Assembly (NCBI RefSeq): GCF_008014675.1
Contig: NZ_VOXD01000004.1
Coordinates: 176,945 to 240,944 of the forward strand
DNA: 64,000 nucleotides
Origin: Neolewinella aurantiaca
GTDB lineage: Bacteria; Bacteroidota; Bacteroidia; Chitinophagales; Saprospiraceae
Direction of reading: 5' to 3'
Shown here: positions 8,486-16,065 of the stretch, in pieces
Layout of the letters: the number at the start of each line of letters is the position of its first letter
How positions within the stretch are numbered: the first letter of the stretch is position 1
Made by a program: the position numbers and the translations under genes
Notes under the pieces: generated by a model
Database searches by the model: none
What the model was told of the DNA's origin: nothing
Seen by the model: only the letters and a program-made list of their open reading frames with translations

Positions 8486-9190
8486 TTGCCAACCCCGGTC
8501 CCCATCATTGATGTTATCATTCCTGCTTACAACGAAGAGGAGAGTATTGCTCTGGTTGTCAATGAGTTGCCGCGCCATCTGGTGCGAGATGTCATTGTGT
8601 GCAACAACAACAGCAAAGACGATACGGCTAATGTGGCGCGCAACGCAGGTGCAGTGGTGGTTGACGAAACAAGGCCCGGTTACGGCAGTGCCTGCCTCCG
8701 GGGGATGGCTTACATCGCTGCCCGCCCCGAAGCAGAACAGCCGGATATAGTAGTCTTCATCGATGGAGATCACAGCGATTACCCAGAACAACTGCCCGAC
8801 CTGACGGCTCCGATCCTCAACGACGGCACAGACCTCGTTATCGGCTCTCGCGCCCTCGGAGACCTGGAGCCGGGAAGCATGCAACCCCAACAGATTTTTG
8901 GAAACTGGCTGGCGACCACGCTCATCAAGATGATCTACGGCGTCTCGTTTACCGATCTGGGGCCGTTCCGGGCCATCCGCTACGACAAATTAAAATCACT
9001 CGGCATGTGTGACCCTGACTTCGGCTGGACCGTCGAAATGCAGGTGCGTGCAGCCAAAGCCGGGTTGCAATGCGTGGAAGTCCCCGTACGCTACCGCAAC
9101 CGCATCGGTGTTTCCAAGATTTCGGGGACACTGCGTGGCACCATTCTGGCTGGCCACAAGATTCTCTGGACTATTTTCAAACTGATCTGA
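8486..9190 (+). CDS. Family 2 glycosyltransferase (soluble, DPM1/WcaA-like)
   Basis: About 234 residues with GT-A motifs IIDVIIPAYNEEESIALV, VCNNNSKDDT, GYGSACLRGMAYI, VVFIDGDHSDYPEQL (DxD-like), VIGSRALG and FTDLGPFRAIRYDKL. No membrane span follows, unlike the 6414-7394 enzyme. The longer ORF from ATG 8405 would start upstream of the promoter TATCTTTG, so a TTG at 8486 (MPTPVPIIDV) is the most plausible start; this is inference. Six bases separate its stop from the next gene, so the two form an operon. Likely role: glycan or lipid-linked sugar synthesis, substrate unknown. The segment NVARNAGAVVV is partly encoded by a sequence resembling the dispersed motif. Confidence 0.85.
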   Translation: MPTPVPIIDVIIPAYNEEESIALVVNELPRHLVRDVIVCNNNSKDDTANVARNAGAVVVDETRPGYGSACLRGMAYIAARPEAEQPDIVVFIDGDHSDYPEQLPDLTAPILNDGTDLVIGSRALGDLEPGSMQPQQIFGNWLATTLIKMIYGVSFTDLGPFRAIRYDKLKSLGMCDPDFGWTVEMQVRAAKAGLQCVEVPVRYRNRIGVSKISGTLRGTILAGHKILWTIFKLI

Positions 9191-9196
9191 TCTGTT

Positions 9197-10813
9197 ATGA
9201 CCGGACTAGCGCTTTTCGTTCTCGCCGTCTACACGGTATCTCTGCTGTACATCACGGTTTACTGCTTGCTGCAGTTCAACCTGCTGTACCATTACAAACA
9301 GAGCAACAACCCGACGCACCACCCCGTATCCTTTGCGGATATGGTGCCCAATGAAGTCGATGCCCGGGAACCCGCACTCGTAGGAGCGGGTACTCCGGAG
9401 GTGCCTTTTACCAAAACCTCCCTTGCACCTGCTGCCGAGCCCCCTTACGCTGCGGCAACCACTGCAACGTACTATCCGTTCGTGACCATTCAGTTGCCCA
9501 TCTACAACGAGCTTTACGTCATCGCGCGCCTGATCGATGCCTGTACGAAGTTCGATTACCCAAAAGACCGTTTCGAGATTCACATCCTGGACGACAGCAC
9601 GGACGAAACGGTCGAAATCGTGGCCGATAAAGTCCGGGAATACCAGGCCAAAGGCTTCAACATCGAGCAGATCATCCGCGAAAAACGGCAGGGTTTCAAG
9701 GCCGGAGCCTTGCGCGACGCCATGCCCCGCGCCAACGGCGAGTTTGTCGCTATTTTCGACGCCGACTTCGTTCCCGATCCCTCATTCCTGCAACGCACGA
9801 TTCCTCATTTCGCCGACCCCGAAGTGGGCGTTGTGCAGACCCGCTGGGAACACATCAACGAAGACTACAACATCATTACCCGCCTGCAGGCGTTGCAACT
9901 GAACGTACACTTTACCGTAGAGCAAACTGGCCGGATGAACGGCGAGCACCTGCTGCAGTTCAACGGAACTGCCGGCGTATGGCGCGCCAAAACCATCGAA
10001 GCCGGCGGCGGCTGGCAGCCCGATACCCTGACCGAAGACCTGGACCTCAGCATCCGCAGCCAACTGGCCGGATACAAGATTCACTTCCTCGAAGAAGTGG
10101 GCAGCCCCGCGGAGCTACCCGTTGAGATGAACAGTTTCAAAAGCCAGCAGCACCGCTGGATGAAGGGTGGGGCAGAAACCGCAAAGAAAATGCTGCCAGA
10201 CGTTTGGCGCTCGGAGCTCGGGCTAAGCCACAAAGTGCAGGCTACGGCCCACCTGCTGGGCAGTACAATTTTCCTGTTCGTGTTCCTCTGCGGCGTGTTT
10301 TCCGTTCCCCTGCTCTTCCTGATGGGAGAATTGTCGATCCTTGGTATCAATAAAAACATCTTCGCCATTTTCCTAACCGGATTGCTCTCCGTAATTGGAA
10401 TTTACTACACCGCCAATGTGAACAGCGTGGCTGTAGAGGGGCAGAGTTTTGGTAAAAAAGTACTGAAGTTCGTTGTGCTCTTCCCTCTTTTTCTGGCGCT
10501 GAGTATGGGGCTTTCGCTACACAACACCGTCGCGGTGTTGCAGGGCTACCGTGGCAAGAAGAGTCCGTTCGTCCGTACGCCGAAGTTCAACATCAATACC
10601 GTTAAGGATAAACTCTCCGCCAGTAAGTACATGAAAGGCAAGTTGAACCTGATTACCATCGGTGAAGGCCTACTGAGCCTCTACTTCCTGGTGGCACTGG
10701 CTGGTGGTTTCTATCTTCAGAATACGACGTTCATCTTTTTCCACGGCTTGCTGGCGTTGGGCTACGGCGCTATTTTCTTCTTTAGCGTTAAGCACCTGAA
10801 GCTCGTACAGTAG
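9197..10813 (+). CDS. Membrane processive-type glycosyltransferase (cellulose synthase/ceramide glucosyltransferase-like)
   Basis: 538 residues. One N-terminal membrane helix (ALFVLAVYTVSLLYITVYCL) is followed by a cytoplasmic GT2 domain with the D,D,D,QxxRW signature: ILDDSTDET, IFDADFVPDP, TLTEDLDLSIR and SQQHRWMKGG. Four or so C-terminal helices follow (LLGSTIFLFVFLCGVFSVPL, FAIFLTGLLSVIGIYY, FVVLFPLFLALSMGLSL and two near the end). This architecture fits beta-glycan or glucosylceramide-type synthases. No PilZ domain is visible, so c-di-GMP control is not indicated. It is the second gene of a two-gene operon that ends in strong hairpins. Confidence 0.9.
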   Translation: MTGLALFVLAVYTVSLLYITVYCLLQFNLLYHYKQSNNPTHHPVSFADMVPNEVDAREPALVGAGTPEVPFTKTSLAPAAEPPYAAATTATYYPFVTIQLPIYNELYVIARLIDACTKFDYPKDRFEIHILDDSTDETVEIVADKVREYQAKGFNIEQIIREKRQGFKAGALRDAMPRANGEFVAIFDADFVPDPSFLQRTIPHFADPEVGVVQTRWEHINEDYNIITRLQALQLNVHFTVEQTGRMNGEHLLQFNGTAGVWRAKTIEAGGGWQPDTLTEDLDLSIRSQLAGYKIHFLEEVGSPAELPVEMNSFKSQQHRWMKGGAETAKKMLPDVWRSELGLSHKVQATAHLLGSTIFLFVFLCGVFSVPLLFLMGELSILGINKNIFAIFLTGLLSVIGIYYTANVNSVAVEGQSFGKKVLKFVVLFPLFLALSMGLSLHNTVAVLQGYRGKKSPFVRTPKFNINTVKDKLSASKYMKGKLNLITIGEGLLSLYFLVALAGGFYLQNTTFIFFHGLLALGYGAIFFFSVKHLKLVQ

Positions 10814-10934
10814 GCCCGGCTTCAGCCGGAGCCTTACAGTCGCTTTTTCAAGACAAGGGTTGAAGCTGAATCGTAGCGATAGCCCAACACGTTTTCCTCC
10901 CCCGAAGAAGGAAGAGGGGGGGGCTACTAATCAT

Positions 10935-10972
10935 AAAAAGCCCACCCTTCAACTTCGAAGGGTGGGCTTTTT
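10935..10972. terminator. Strong bidirectional terminator
   Basis: Perfect 16-bp arms (AAAAAGCCCACCCTTC and its complement) around a 6-base loop, with T-runs on both strands. It closes the glycosyltransferase operon. Confidence 0.85.
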
Positions 10973-11065
10973 ATTTAGCGGGAATATTCGTTTACTGCTC
11001 AGTGACCGGCCTACCCCGACTATGGCTACTGGTTTAATCTCATTCATCCCTTCCTCAAGAAAATG

Positions 11066-11104
11066 AAAAAACCGGCCTTCACGCGAAATGAAGGCCGGTT
11101 TTTT
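11066..11104. terminator. Second bidirectional terminator
   Basis: AAAAAACCGGCCTTC and its complement form 15-bp arms with A/T tails. A smaller hairpin (11116-11135, CTTCAGCTT arms) adjoins it just after the DUF3127 stop. Together with 10935-10972 it insulates the two convergent units; the rest of 10814-11141 holds no gene. Confidence 0.85.
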
Positions 11105-11141
11105 TTGATTGCAATCTTCAGCTTGAAAGCTGAAGAACCAT

Positions 11142-11522
11142 CTAGAACGGCAGATCGTCCGATGCTTCCGCTGTAGGCTCATCCGTAGTGGAGGCGGTAG
11201 GGAAGTCGTTGAAGCTGTCGGCAGCGGGTGCTGCAGAAGGAGTAGCGTTTGCACTCATCTTCTCAACGCGCCACGCGTTGAGGTTGGTGAAGTACTTCTC
11301 CTGCCACTGGCGGCCGCGAAGGTCGAAGTGTACTTTGATTTCGTCACCTTCGTTGAGGTCGTCAACGATGGCTGTGCGGTCCTGAGTAGTCTGAAACTTT
11401 ACGAAGTTGTCGTACTGGCCGCCGTCGTTGGCTTTGATCACGAAGTCGCGTACACGGAAGGACTCGCCTTTCGTTTCAGTCTCGTATTTTTTAACGAGGG
11501 TTCCGGTGATTTCGTAAGACAT
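11142..11522 (-). CDS. DUF3127 OB-fold protein with SSB-like acidic tail
   Basis: 126 residues. The first 85 form a DUF3127 domain, an OB-fold related to single-strand-binding proteins (ITGTLVKKYETETKGESFRVRDFVI, DDLNEGDEIKVHFDLRGRQW, YFTNLNAWRVEK). A low-complexity Ala/Ser/Thr linker leads to the C-terminal tip SDDLPF, which strongly resembles the DDIPF tip through which bacterial SSB recruits repair proteins. A nucleic-acid-binding role is inferred. A TATTTTTG -7 element lies upstream. Confidence 0.85.
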   Translation of the reverse strand: MSYEITGTLVKKYETETKGESFRVRDFVIKANDGGQYDNFVKFQTTQDRTAIVDDLNEGDEIKVHFDLRGRQWQEKYFTNLNAWRVEKMSANATPSAAPAADSFNDFPTASTTDEPTAEASDDLPF

Positions 11523-11556
11523 ATTAGCTGTTGTTTTTTGTTGTAGTATAGTTGCG

Positions 11557-11564
11557 CAAAAATA
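11557..11564 (-). promoter_or_regulatory. Promoter -7 element TATTTTTG for DUF3127 gene
   Basis: Matches TAnnTTTG on the minus strand, about 35 bp upstream of the ATG. Confidence 0.55.
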
Positions 11565-11660
11565 CGCGTTTTGTTTGGAACAGTGTAGCTTTCATCAAGA
11601 TATCTCCTGCAAAACGGGCTGCGCAAAGCGATGACCGAGCCTCTCGTTGCGGGAAGATTC

Positions 11661-12140
11661 TTACCCCTTGGGCCCGGTTCCGCCCGTGGCTTCGCACGCT
11701 CCGGCACAATTTCCGTAAAGATTGAGGGAGTGGGAAGTGACCTCGAAGTTGAGAATCTCGCCCATCATATTCTTAATTTGCTGTACGCGGGGATCGCAAA
11801 ACTCCAACACTTTTCCGCAGTCGTTGCAGATCAGGTGGTCGTGCTGCTTGTAGCCGTAGCTTTTCTCGTACTGGGCCAGGTTTTTGCCAAACTGGTGTTT
11901 CTTCACCAGGTCGCAGCTAACCAACAGTTCGAGTGTATTGTAGACCGTTGCGCGGGAGACACGGTAGTTGTTGGTCTTCATGTGGATGTACAACGACTCA
12001 GCATCGAAGTGGTCGCTGCGGTTGTAAATTTCTTCCAAAATGGCGTAGCGCTCCGGCGTACGACGGGCTTTGCGCTCTTTCAGGTGGGCACTGAAAATAT
12101 CCTTTATGGTCTGAATGTCGGCGGTTGGGTTCGTTTGCAT
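11661..12140 (-). CDS. Fur-family transcriptional regulator
   Basis: 159 residues. The N-terminal winged helix (RTPERYAILEEIYNRSDHF, YRVSRATVYNTLELL) and the dimerisation/metal domain (KQHDHLICNDCGKVLEFCDP, HSLNLYGNCAGAC) are intact, including the CxxC structural-zinc pair and the HDH metal-sensing cluster. It should regulate metal homeostasis or peroxide response; which metal (Fur, PerR or Zur type) cannot be decided. It sits directly downstream of relA/spoT in the same direction with a 59-bp gap and may be co-transcribed. Confidence 0.92.
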   Translation of the reverse strand: MQTNPTADIQTIKDIFSAHLKERKARRTPERYAILEEIYNRSDHFDAESLYIHMKTNNYRVSRATVYNTLELLVSCDLVKKHQFGKNLAQYEKSYGYKQHDHLICNDCGKVLEFCDPRVQQIKNMMGEILNFEVTSHSLNLYGNCAGACEATGGTGPKG

Positions 12141-12199
12141 TATTTATCTGTTGTCCGTTGTCGGGAGGCATGATCTGAATTTTCTCCTGACTACTCTTC

Positions 12200-14422
12200 T
12201 CACTCTTCTACCCGGGAAACGGTTGAGACGTGATCTAAGTTTTTCAAAGCTTGAATAGCGAGGTAAAGCTGGTCGGTATTTTTTACCAGAAGGCTCACGT
12301 TTGCTTCAAAATAACCATCCTGACCACTGATGTTGAAACTACGGATATTCAGGTCCATTCCTGTTATTTCCCGGCTAATGGTTTCAATCACCCCGGTGCC
12401 ACTGTCTGTGCCCGTCATTACCAGATGCACTACGAAAGAACTTTCCGATGTGCTCACCCACTCCGCTTTCATGATTCTGTAGCCGTAGTTGGCCATCAGG
12501 TTCTGAGCGTTGGGGCATTTACTGCGGTGAATTTTGAGCCCGGCGTTGGCGGTCAGGTATGCGAAGACCTGGTCTCCCTGTACCGGATTGCAGCAGGTTG
12601 CCATCGAATACTCGAACTGGTCTCCCGGTTCACCGTTGATGAGGAGGCGGGAATGGCCTTTCTCTTTGTTTGCGGTATTGCGCTTGCGCCCGGGCTCGAA
12701 GGTCGTGTCAGGGGGAAGTTCCACGGCTTTGGGAACCAGCTTGCCGTTCTCGACGATGAAAGGGGAGAGGGCCTGAGCGACCGATAAAGACTCCTGCGCA
12801 ATGTTGAAGAAAAGATCAATGTGGCTGCCTGCGGTATGCTCCTGGGCAAGCTGCTCTACGGCAGTGTTAGTATCTTTAATGTGCAGGTTCTTCAGCTTGC
12901 GGAGCAGCGCCTCTTTGCCGAGTTCCCCTTTTTCTTTCCGGTCGGCTTTCATTGCCTGACGGATTTTTGCCTTCGCTTTTCCGGTAATCACCAGCTGAAG
13001 CCAGCCTTCGTTCGGTTTCTGACTCTTGTTGGTGATGACCTTGAGCCGGTCGCCGTTACGAAGCTTATAGCTGAGTGGCACGATGCGCTCATCTACGAGT
13101 ACGCTTTGGCAATGGTAGCCGACTTCGGTATGTACGCTAAAAGCAAAATCAAGAGCCGTGGCGCCTTTGGGCAACGATTTCATATCGCCGTCCGGCGTCC
13201 AGACGTAGACTTCTTCGTTGAAGAAGGCATTGTCCCGGAAGTCACCAAGAAACTGGACCGTATCGGAGTTGGGATCGTCGAGGATGTCACGAACGGAGTC
13301 GAACCATTGCTCGTACACATCGGGCTGATTACTGACGCCCTTATACTTCCAGTGGGCGGCAAACCCGCGCTCGGCGATTTCATTCATCCGTTCGCTCCGA
13401 ATCTGAACCTCCACGAAGCGGGCGTCGGGGCCGGCAACCGTGGTGTGAAGACTTTCGTAACCGTTTGACTTAGGAATAGTAACCCAGTCTTTGAGGCGTT
13501 CCGGCACCCCCTGGTACACATCGGTTACTACACTGTAGGCTGCCCAACAGGCCAGTTTTTCTTTATTGCGGGGTACATCCATTACAATCCGTACCGCGAA
13601 CAAGTCGTAGATCTGCTCGAAAGGAACCTGCTTTTTCTTGATCTTATTGTAAATACTGTAGATCGACTTTGGCCGGCCGTAAATACGGTATTCGTAACCC
13701 AGGTCGTCAAGTCCTTCCCGCATGGGTTCGATGAAGCGCTCAATGTATTGCTCCCGTGAGCTTTTGGTTTCGCGGAGTTTCTTGGCCACGTTGTCGTACT
13801 CGTCCCGTTCCAGTACTTTCATGCAGAGGTCAAGAAATTCGGACCGGAAGTTGTACAAGCCGAGCCGGTGGGCAAGGGGAGCGTAGATGTAGCTCGTTTC
13901 GGCAGCAATTTTAAATTGCTTGTGCTCGGGCATACTCTTAATCGTCCGCATATTATGCAGGCGGTCAGCCATTTTGATGAGCACAATCCGGACATCGACG
14001 ATCAGCGTCCCGAGGACTTTCTTGAAGTTGGCTGCTTGCTGGCTTTCGTTGTTGTAGGCACTGTCCAGCTTGGTCAGGCCGCCCACCATGAGGGAGATAC
14101 GCTCACCGAACTCAGCCCTGAGGTCATCCAGCGTGACGGGGGTGTCTTCAACTACATCATGCAGCAGGGCGGCGCAGATGGCGGTAGGGCCAAGGCCGAT
14201 CTCTTCGGCACAGATGCGGGCTACGGCAATGGGGTGGTAAATGTAGGGCTCGCCCGATTTACGCCGCTGGTAGCGGTGGCTGTAATTGGCCAGCTCCATG
14301 GCCCGGTCCATCTGCTCACGGTCTGCTGAGCTGGGAGCTTTATGGAGGCAGGCGAGCATCTCTTCGTAGGCCTTGCGGATGCCGGCCTGTTCTTCAACGG
14401 TGGTTTCCAGTACTTCGGCCAT
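12200..14422 (-). CDS. spoT: Bifunctional (p)ppGpp synthetase/hydrolase RelA/SpoT
   Basis: About 740 residues with the full long-RSH order: HD hydrolase (YIYHPIAVARI, ALLHDVVEDTPVTLDD, KMADRLHNMRTI), synthetase (YRIYGRPKSIYSIYNKIKKK, FVEVQIRSERMNEIAERGFAAHWKYK), TGS (VYVWTPDGDMKSLPKGATALDFAFSVHTE) and a C-terminal ACT domain. The HD and HDxxED residues and the ExQxR synthetase motif are present, so both activities look intact. I start at MAEVLETT (14422); the extra 25 codons upstream have no homology features. As the single RSH protein seen here, it probably controls the stringent response. Confidence 0.95.
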   Translation of the reverse strand: MAEVLETTVEEQAGIRKAYEEMLACLHKAPSSADREQMDRAMELANYSHRYQRRKSGEPYIYHPIAVARICAEEIGLGPTAICAALLHDVVEDTPVTLDDLRAEFGERISLMVGGLTKLDSAYNNESQQAANFKKVLGTLIVDVRIVLIKMADRLHNMRTIKSMPEHKQFKIAAETSYIYAPLAHRLGLYNFRSEFLDLCMKVLERDEYDNVAKKLRETKSSREQYIERFIEPMREGLDDLGYEYRIYGRPKSIYSIYNKIKKKQVPFEQIYDLFAVRIVMDVPRNKEKLACWAAYSVVTDVYQGVPERLKDWVTIPKSNGYESLHTTVAGPDARFVEVQIRSERMNEIAERGFAAHWKYKGVSNQPDVYEQWFDSVRDILDDPNSDTVQFLGDFRDNAFFNEEVYVWTPDGDMKSLPKGATALDFAFSVHTEVGYHCQSVLVDERIVPLSYKLRNGDRLKVITNKSQKPNEGWLQLVITGKAKAKIRQAMKADRKEKGELGKEALLRKLKNLHIKDTNTAVEQLAQEHTAGSHIDLFFNIAQESLSVAQALSPFIVENGKLVPKAVELPPDTTFEPGRKRNTANKEKGHSRLLINGEPGDQFEYSMATCCNPVQGDQVFAYLTANAGLKIHRSKCPNAQNLMANYGYRIMKAEWVSTSESSFVVHLVMTGTDSGTGVIETISREITGMDLNIRSFNISGQDGYFEANVSLLVKNTDQLYLAIQALKNLDHVSTVSRVEE

Positions 14423-14548
14423 AGAGCTTGTTTTGGGGAGGCGTGAATGTACGGAAAACGTTTGGCCCGTGCATTCCGCGTCTTCAAAGGTGAGCAAAAA
14501 CAGCCAATTTGGACATTTTTTACGGCCTGAACGCAGTTTTAAGGCAAC

Positions 14549-15061
14549 TTATCCAGCCAAACGACCTATTTTTTCCAATCGCAACTTCAGCATCTGCCGT
14601 GCGGTGAAAACCCGGCTCTTTACCGTCCCGATCGGCATATTCATACTGTTGGCGATCTGCAGGTAAGACATTCCGTTCACGTAGCGCAAAAAACACTGGC
14701 GGTACATATCAGGAACGTCTTCAACGATACGGGCCAGGTCCTGAGCACTCATGTTGGATTCGGCAGGGTTGTTGATAATGCTGCGGTCTATCCAACTGTT
14801 TACGGGCGGCTGGTCTTTCATCATTTCACGACGGCGCTTCTCCTTGCGGTAATCCGATACAAAAGTATTGTACACGATCGTCTTGATCCAACGCCTCAGG
14901 TTAGAGCCTTCTTCGAAGGTCTGATGCCGTTTGTTGGCAAGATAGTAGGCTTCCTGGACAAGGTCGAGCGCTACGGTTTTATCTTTTGTAAGCGAAATCG
15001 CAAGGCCAATGCATTCTTTATAAAGCGGGCCGTTGAGTTGCTTGAGTTCCTGGTTGGTCAT
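14549..15061 (-). CDS. ECF-type RNA polymerase sigma factor
   Basis: 170 residues. Region 2 has KDKTVALDLVQEAYYLANKR and NLRRWIKTIVYNTFVSDYRKEKRR. Region 4 has YRQCFLRYVNGMSYLQIANSMNMPIGTVKSRVFTARQ, a helix-turn-helix typical of ECF sigma factors. No anti-sigma factor gene adjoins it, so control may be transcriptional: a well-formed promoter overlapped by a GTTCG-N8-CGAAC palindrome lies upstream. Its regulon is unknown. Confidence 0.92.
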   Translation of the reverse strand: MTNQELKQLNGPLYKECIGLAISLTKDKTVALDLVQEAYYLANKRHQTFEEGSNLRRWIKTIVYNTFVSDYRKEKRRREMMKDQPPVNSWIDRSIINNPAESNMSAQDLARIVEDVPDMYRQCFLRYVNGMSYLQIANSMNMPIGTVKSRVFTARQMLKLRLEKIGRLAG

Positions 15062-15128
15062 GATCGATAGTTGAAGGAGAAATTCAAATAAATTCCGTTA
15101 GTCCTGTGTGGTATGTTTTATTCTTATT

Positions 15129-15146
15129 GTTCGCAAATTTACGAAC
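15129..15146. promoter_or_regulatory. Palindrome GTTCG-N8-CGAAC over the sigma promoter
   Basis: Five-base arms with an 8-base spacer that includes the -7 element, so bound protein would block transcription. The same geometry occurs at 23205-23222 ahead of the efflux operon. Confidence 0.45.
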
Positions 15147-15164
15147 TAAACATGACTGGTGCAA
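15134..15164 (-). promoter_or_regulatory. Promoter of ECF sigma gene (TTG-N20-TAAATTTG)
   Basis: On the minus strand TTG (15162-15164) precedes TAAATTTG (15134-15141) by 20 bp, a near-ideal Bacteroidetes housekeeping promoter. Confidence 0.7.
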
Positions 15165-15172
15165 CTTTTTCT

Positions 15173-15190
15173 GCGCGGTCGCAGGGGCAA
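15173..15190 (+). repeat. Dispersed motif copy (GCGCGGTCGCAGGGGCAA)
   Basis: One mismatch in the GGTGCAA half. It lies upstream of the sigma-factor promoter in sense orientation. The rest of 15191-15343 shows no gene. Confidence 0.6.
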
Positions 15191-15343
15191 AAACGGTTGT
15201 AAAAGAAAGATAAAACAGGGGGGAGAGGCCCGGGTACAGCTATTCTGCCGCGGGGAAGGGAAAAGACCGGAACAAAGCACTTTATCCCTTGTCGGGGTCA
15301 GATGCAGGAGTGGTCAGGTAAGGATGTGCTGGGCAGGAACTGG

Positions 15344-15793
15344 TTAGCGTTGGTCCCATTTTGCCATAATCATGGGGAACTCTTCGGAGAGAAACTCAAA
15401 AAAATTCTGAATGTTGAGCAGACTGTCGTTCAGGGCTTTGCTGTCCATGTTTTCACGGATGAGCCTGATTTCGCGCATCGTATCCACAAAAGGACCTACT
15501 GCAGCGAACTGGACCTTGATCTGTTCGAGCCACTTCCCGGGACTGACCTTGAAGTAACGTTTGCGGTCGCCTGGCTTGGTCATGTAATCTACCCGGCCCT
15601 CGTTCATAAGCCTTTTCAGGGCATTGCTGATGGTACTCTTGCTGGCGGAGAGAAATTCCTGAATAGCGAAAAAATCCATCTGAGGAGGATCGGAAAGTAG
15701 TAAGAGTGAAAAAACCCGCGCTTCCATCGGAGTGAGGCCTGTACTCTCAAAAAAAATACCGATTTCTTCTACTTTTTCTTTCAGGTTATCCAT
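15344..15793 (-). CDS. GbsR/MarR-family transcriptional regulator (paralog 1)
   Basis: About 149 residues, a winged-helix regulator of the GbsR type: LTPMEARVFSLLLLSDPPQMDFFAIQ, SASKSTISNALKRLMNEGRV and DYMTKPGDRKRYFKVSPGKW. It is a clear paralog of the gene at 24424-24924 (same wing motif DYMTKPGDR(K/R)RYFKVSP). The two genes bracket the RND efflux cluster, this one downstream of the pump, so control of efflux is a reasonable inference. Start set at MDNLKEKVEE (15793); the 11 extra codons upstream lack support. An upstream perfect palindrome TTGTTTAAACAA (15855-15866) is a candidate operator. Confidence 0.88.
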   Translation of the reverse strand: MDNLKEKVEEIGIFFESTGLTPMEARVFSLLLLSDPPQMDFFAIQEFLSASKSTISNALKRLMNEGRVDYMTKPGDRKRYFKVSPGKWLEQIKVQFAAVGPFVDTMREIRLIRENMDSKALNDSLLNIQNFFEFLSEEFPMIMAKWDQR

Positions 15794-15901
15794 GTGAGTA
15801 CAATGTATCTTAAAGGTTGCTCGCAATATATTATTAATAATCCGATTAGCTATGTTGTTTAAACAAGAATCGGCTGCGGCAAACTATTCAAACTCACTCC
15901 C

Positions 15902-15943
15902 GGGTCCGCTGAAACGGGGCCAGAAGGCTTTGTTTCAGCGGAC
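15902..15943. terminator. Hairpin between pump gene and GbsR gene
   Basis: GGTCCGCTGAAAC and its complement (13-bp perfect arms) flank a 16-base loop. There is no T-run, so it may be an attenuator, an RNA-stability hairpin or a terminator. Confidence 0.5.
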
Positions 15944-16030
15944 CGGACAGGCCCACGAATTAGGGGTGAGTTTGTATTCCTGATTGCAAAAAAAAGAGCT
16001 GGGGAGGAGAGGGGCTTTTGCAAACTATCA

Positions 16031-16050
16031 TTGCACCTGCGCTGCTCGCC
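16031..16050 (-). repeat. Dispersed motif copy downstream of pump gene
   Basis: TTGCACCTGCGCTGCTCGCC on the plus strand, 15 bp past the pump stop, antisense to it. With the inverted copy at 15173 it flanks the GbsR gene. Confidence 0.55.
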
Positions 16051-16065
16051 CTCGTCACTTGCTGC

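Noticed and set aside
8635..8653. GGCGCGCAACGCAGGTGCA as another motif copy
   Set aside because: It encodes VARNAGAVVV, a stretch usually conserved in this glycosyltransferase family, so it is probably coincidental codon use.
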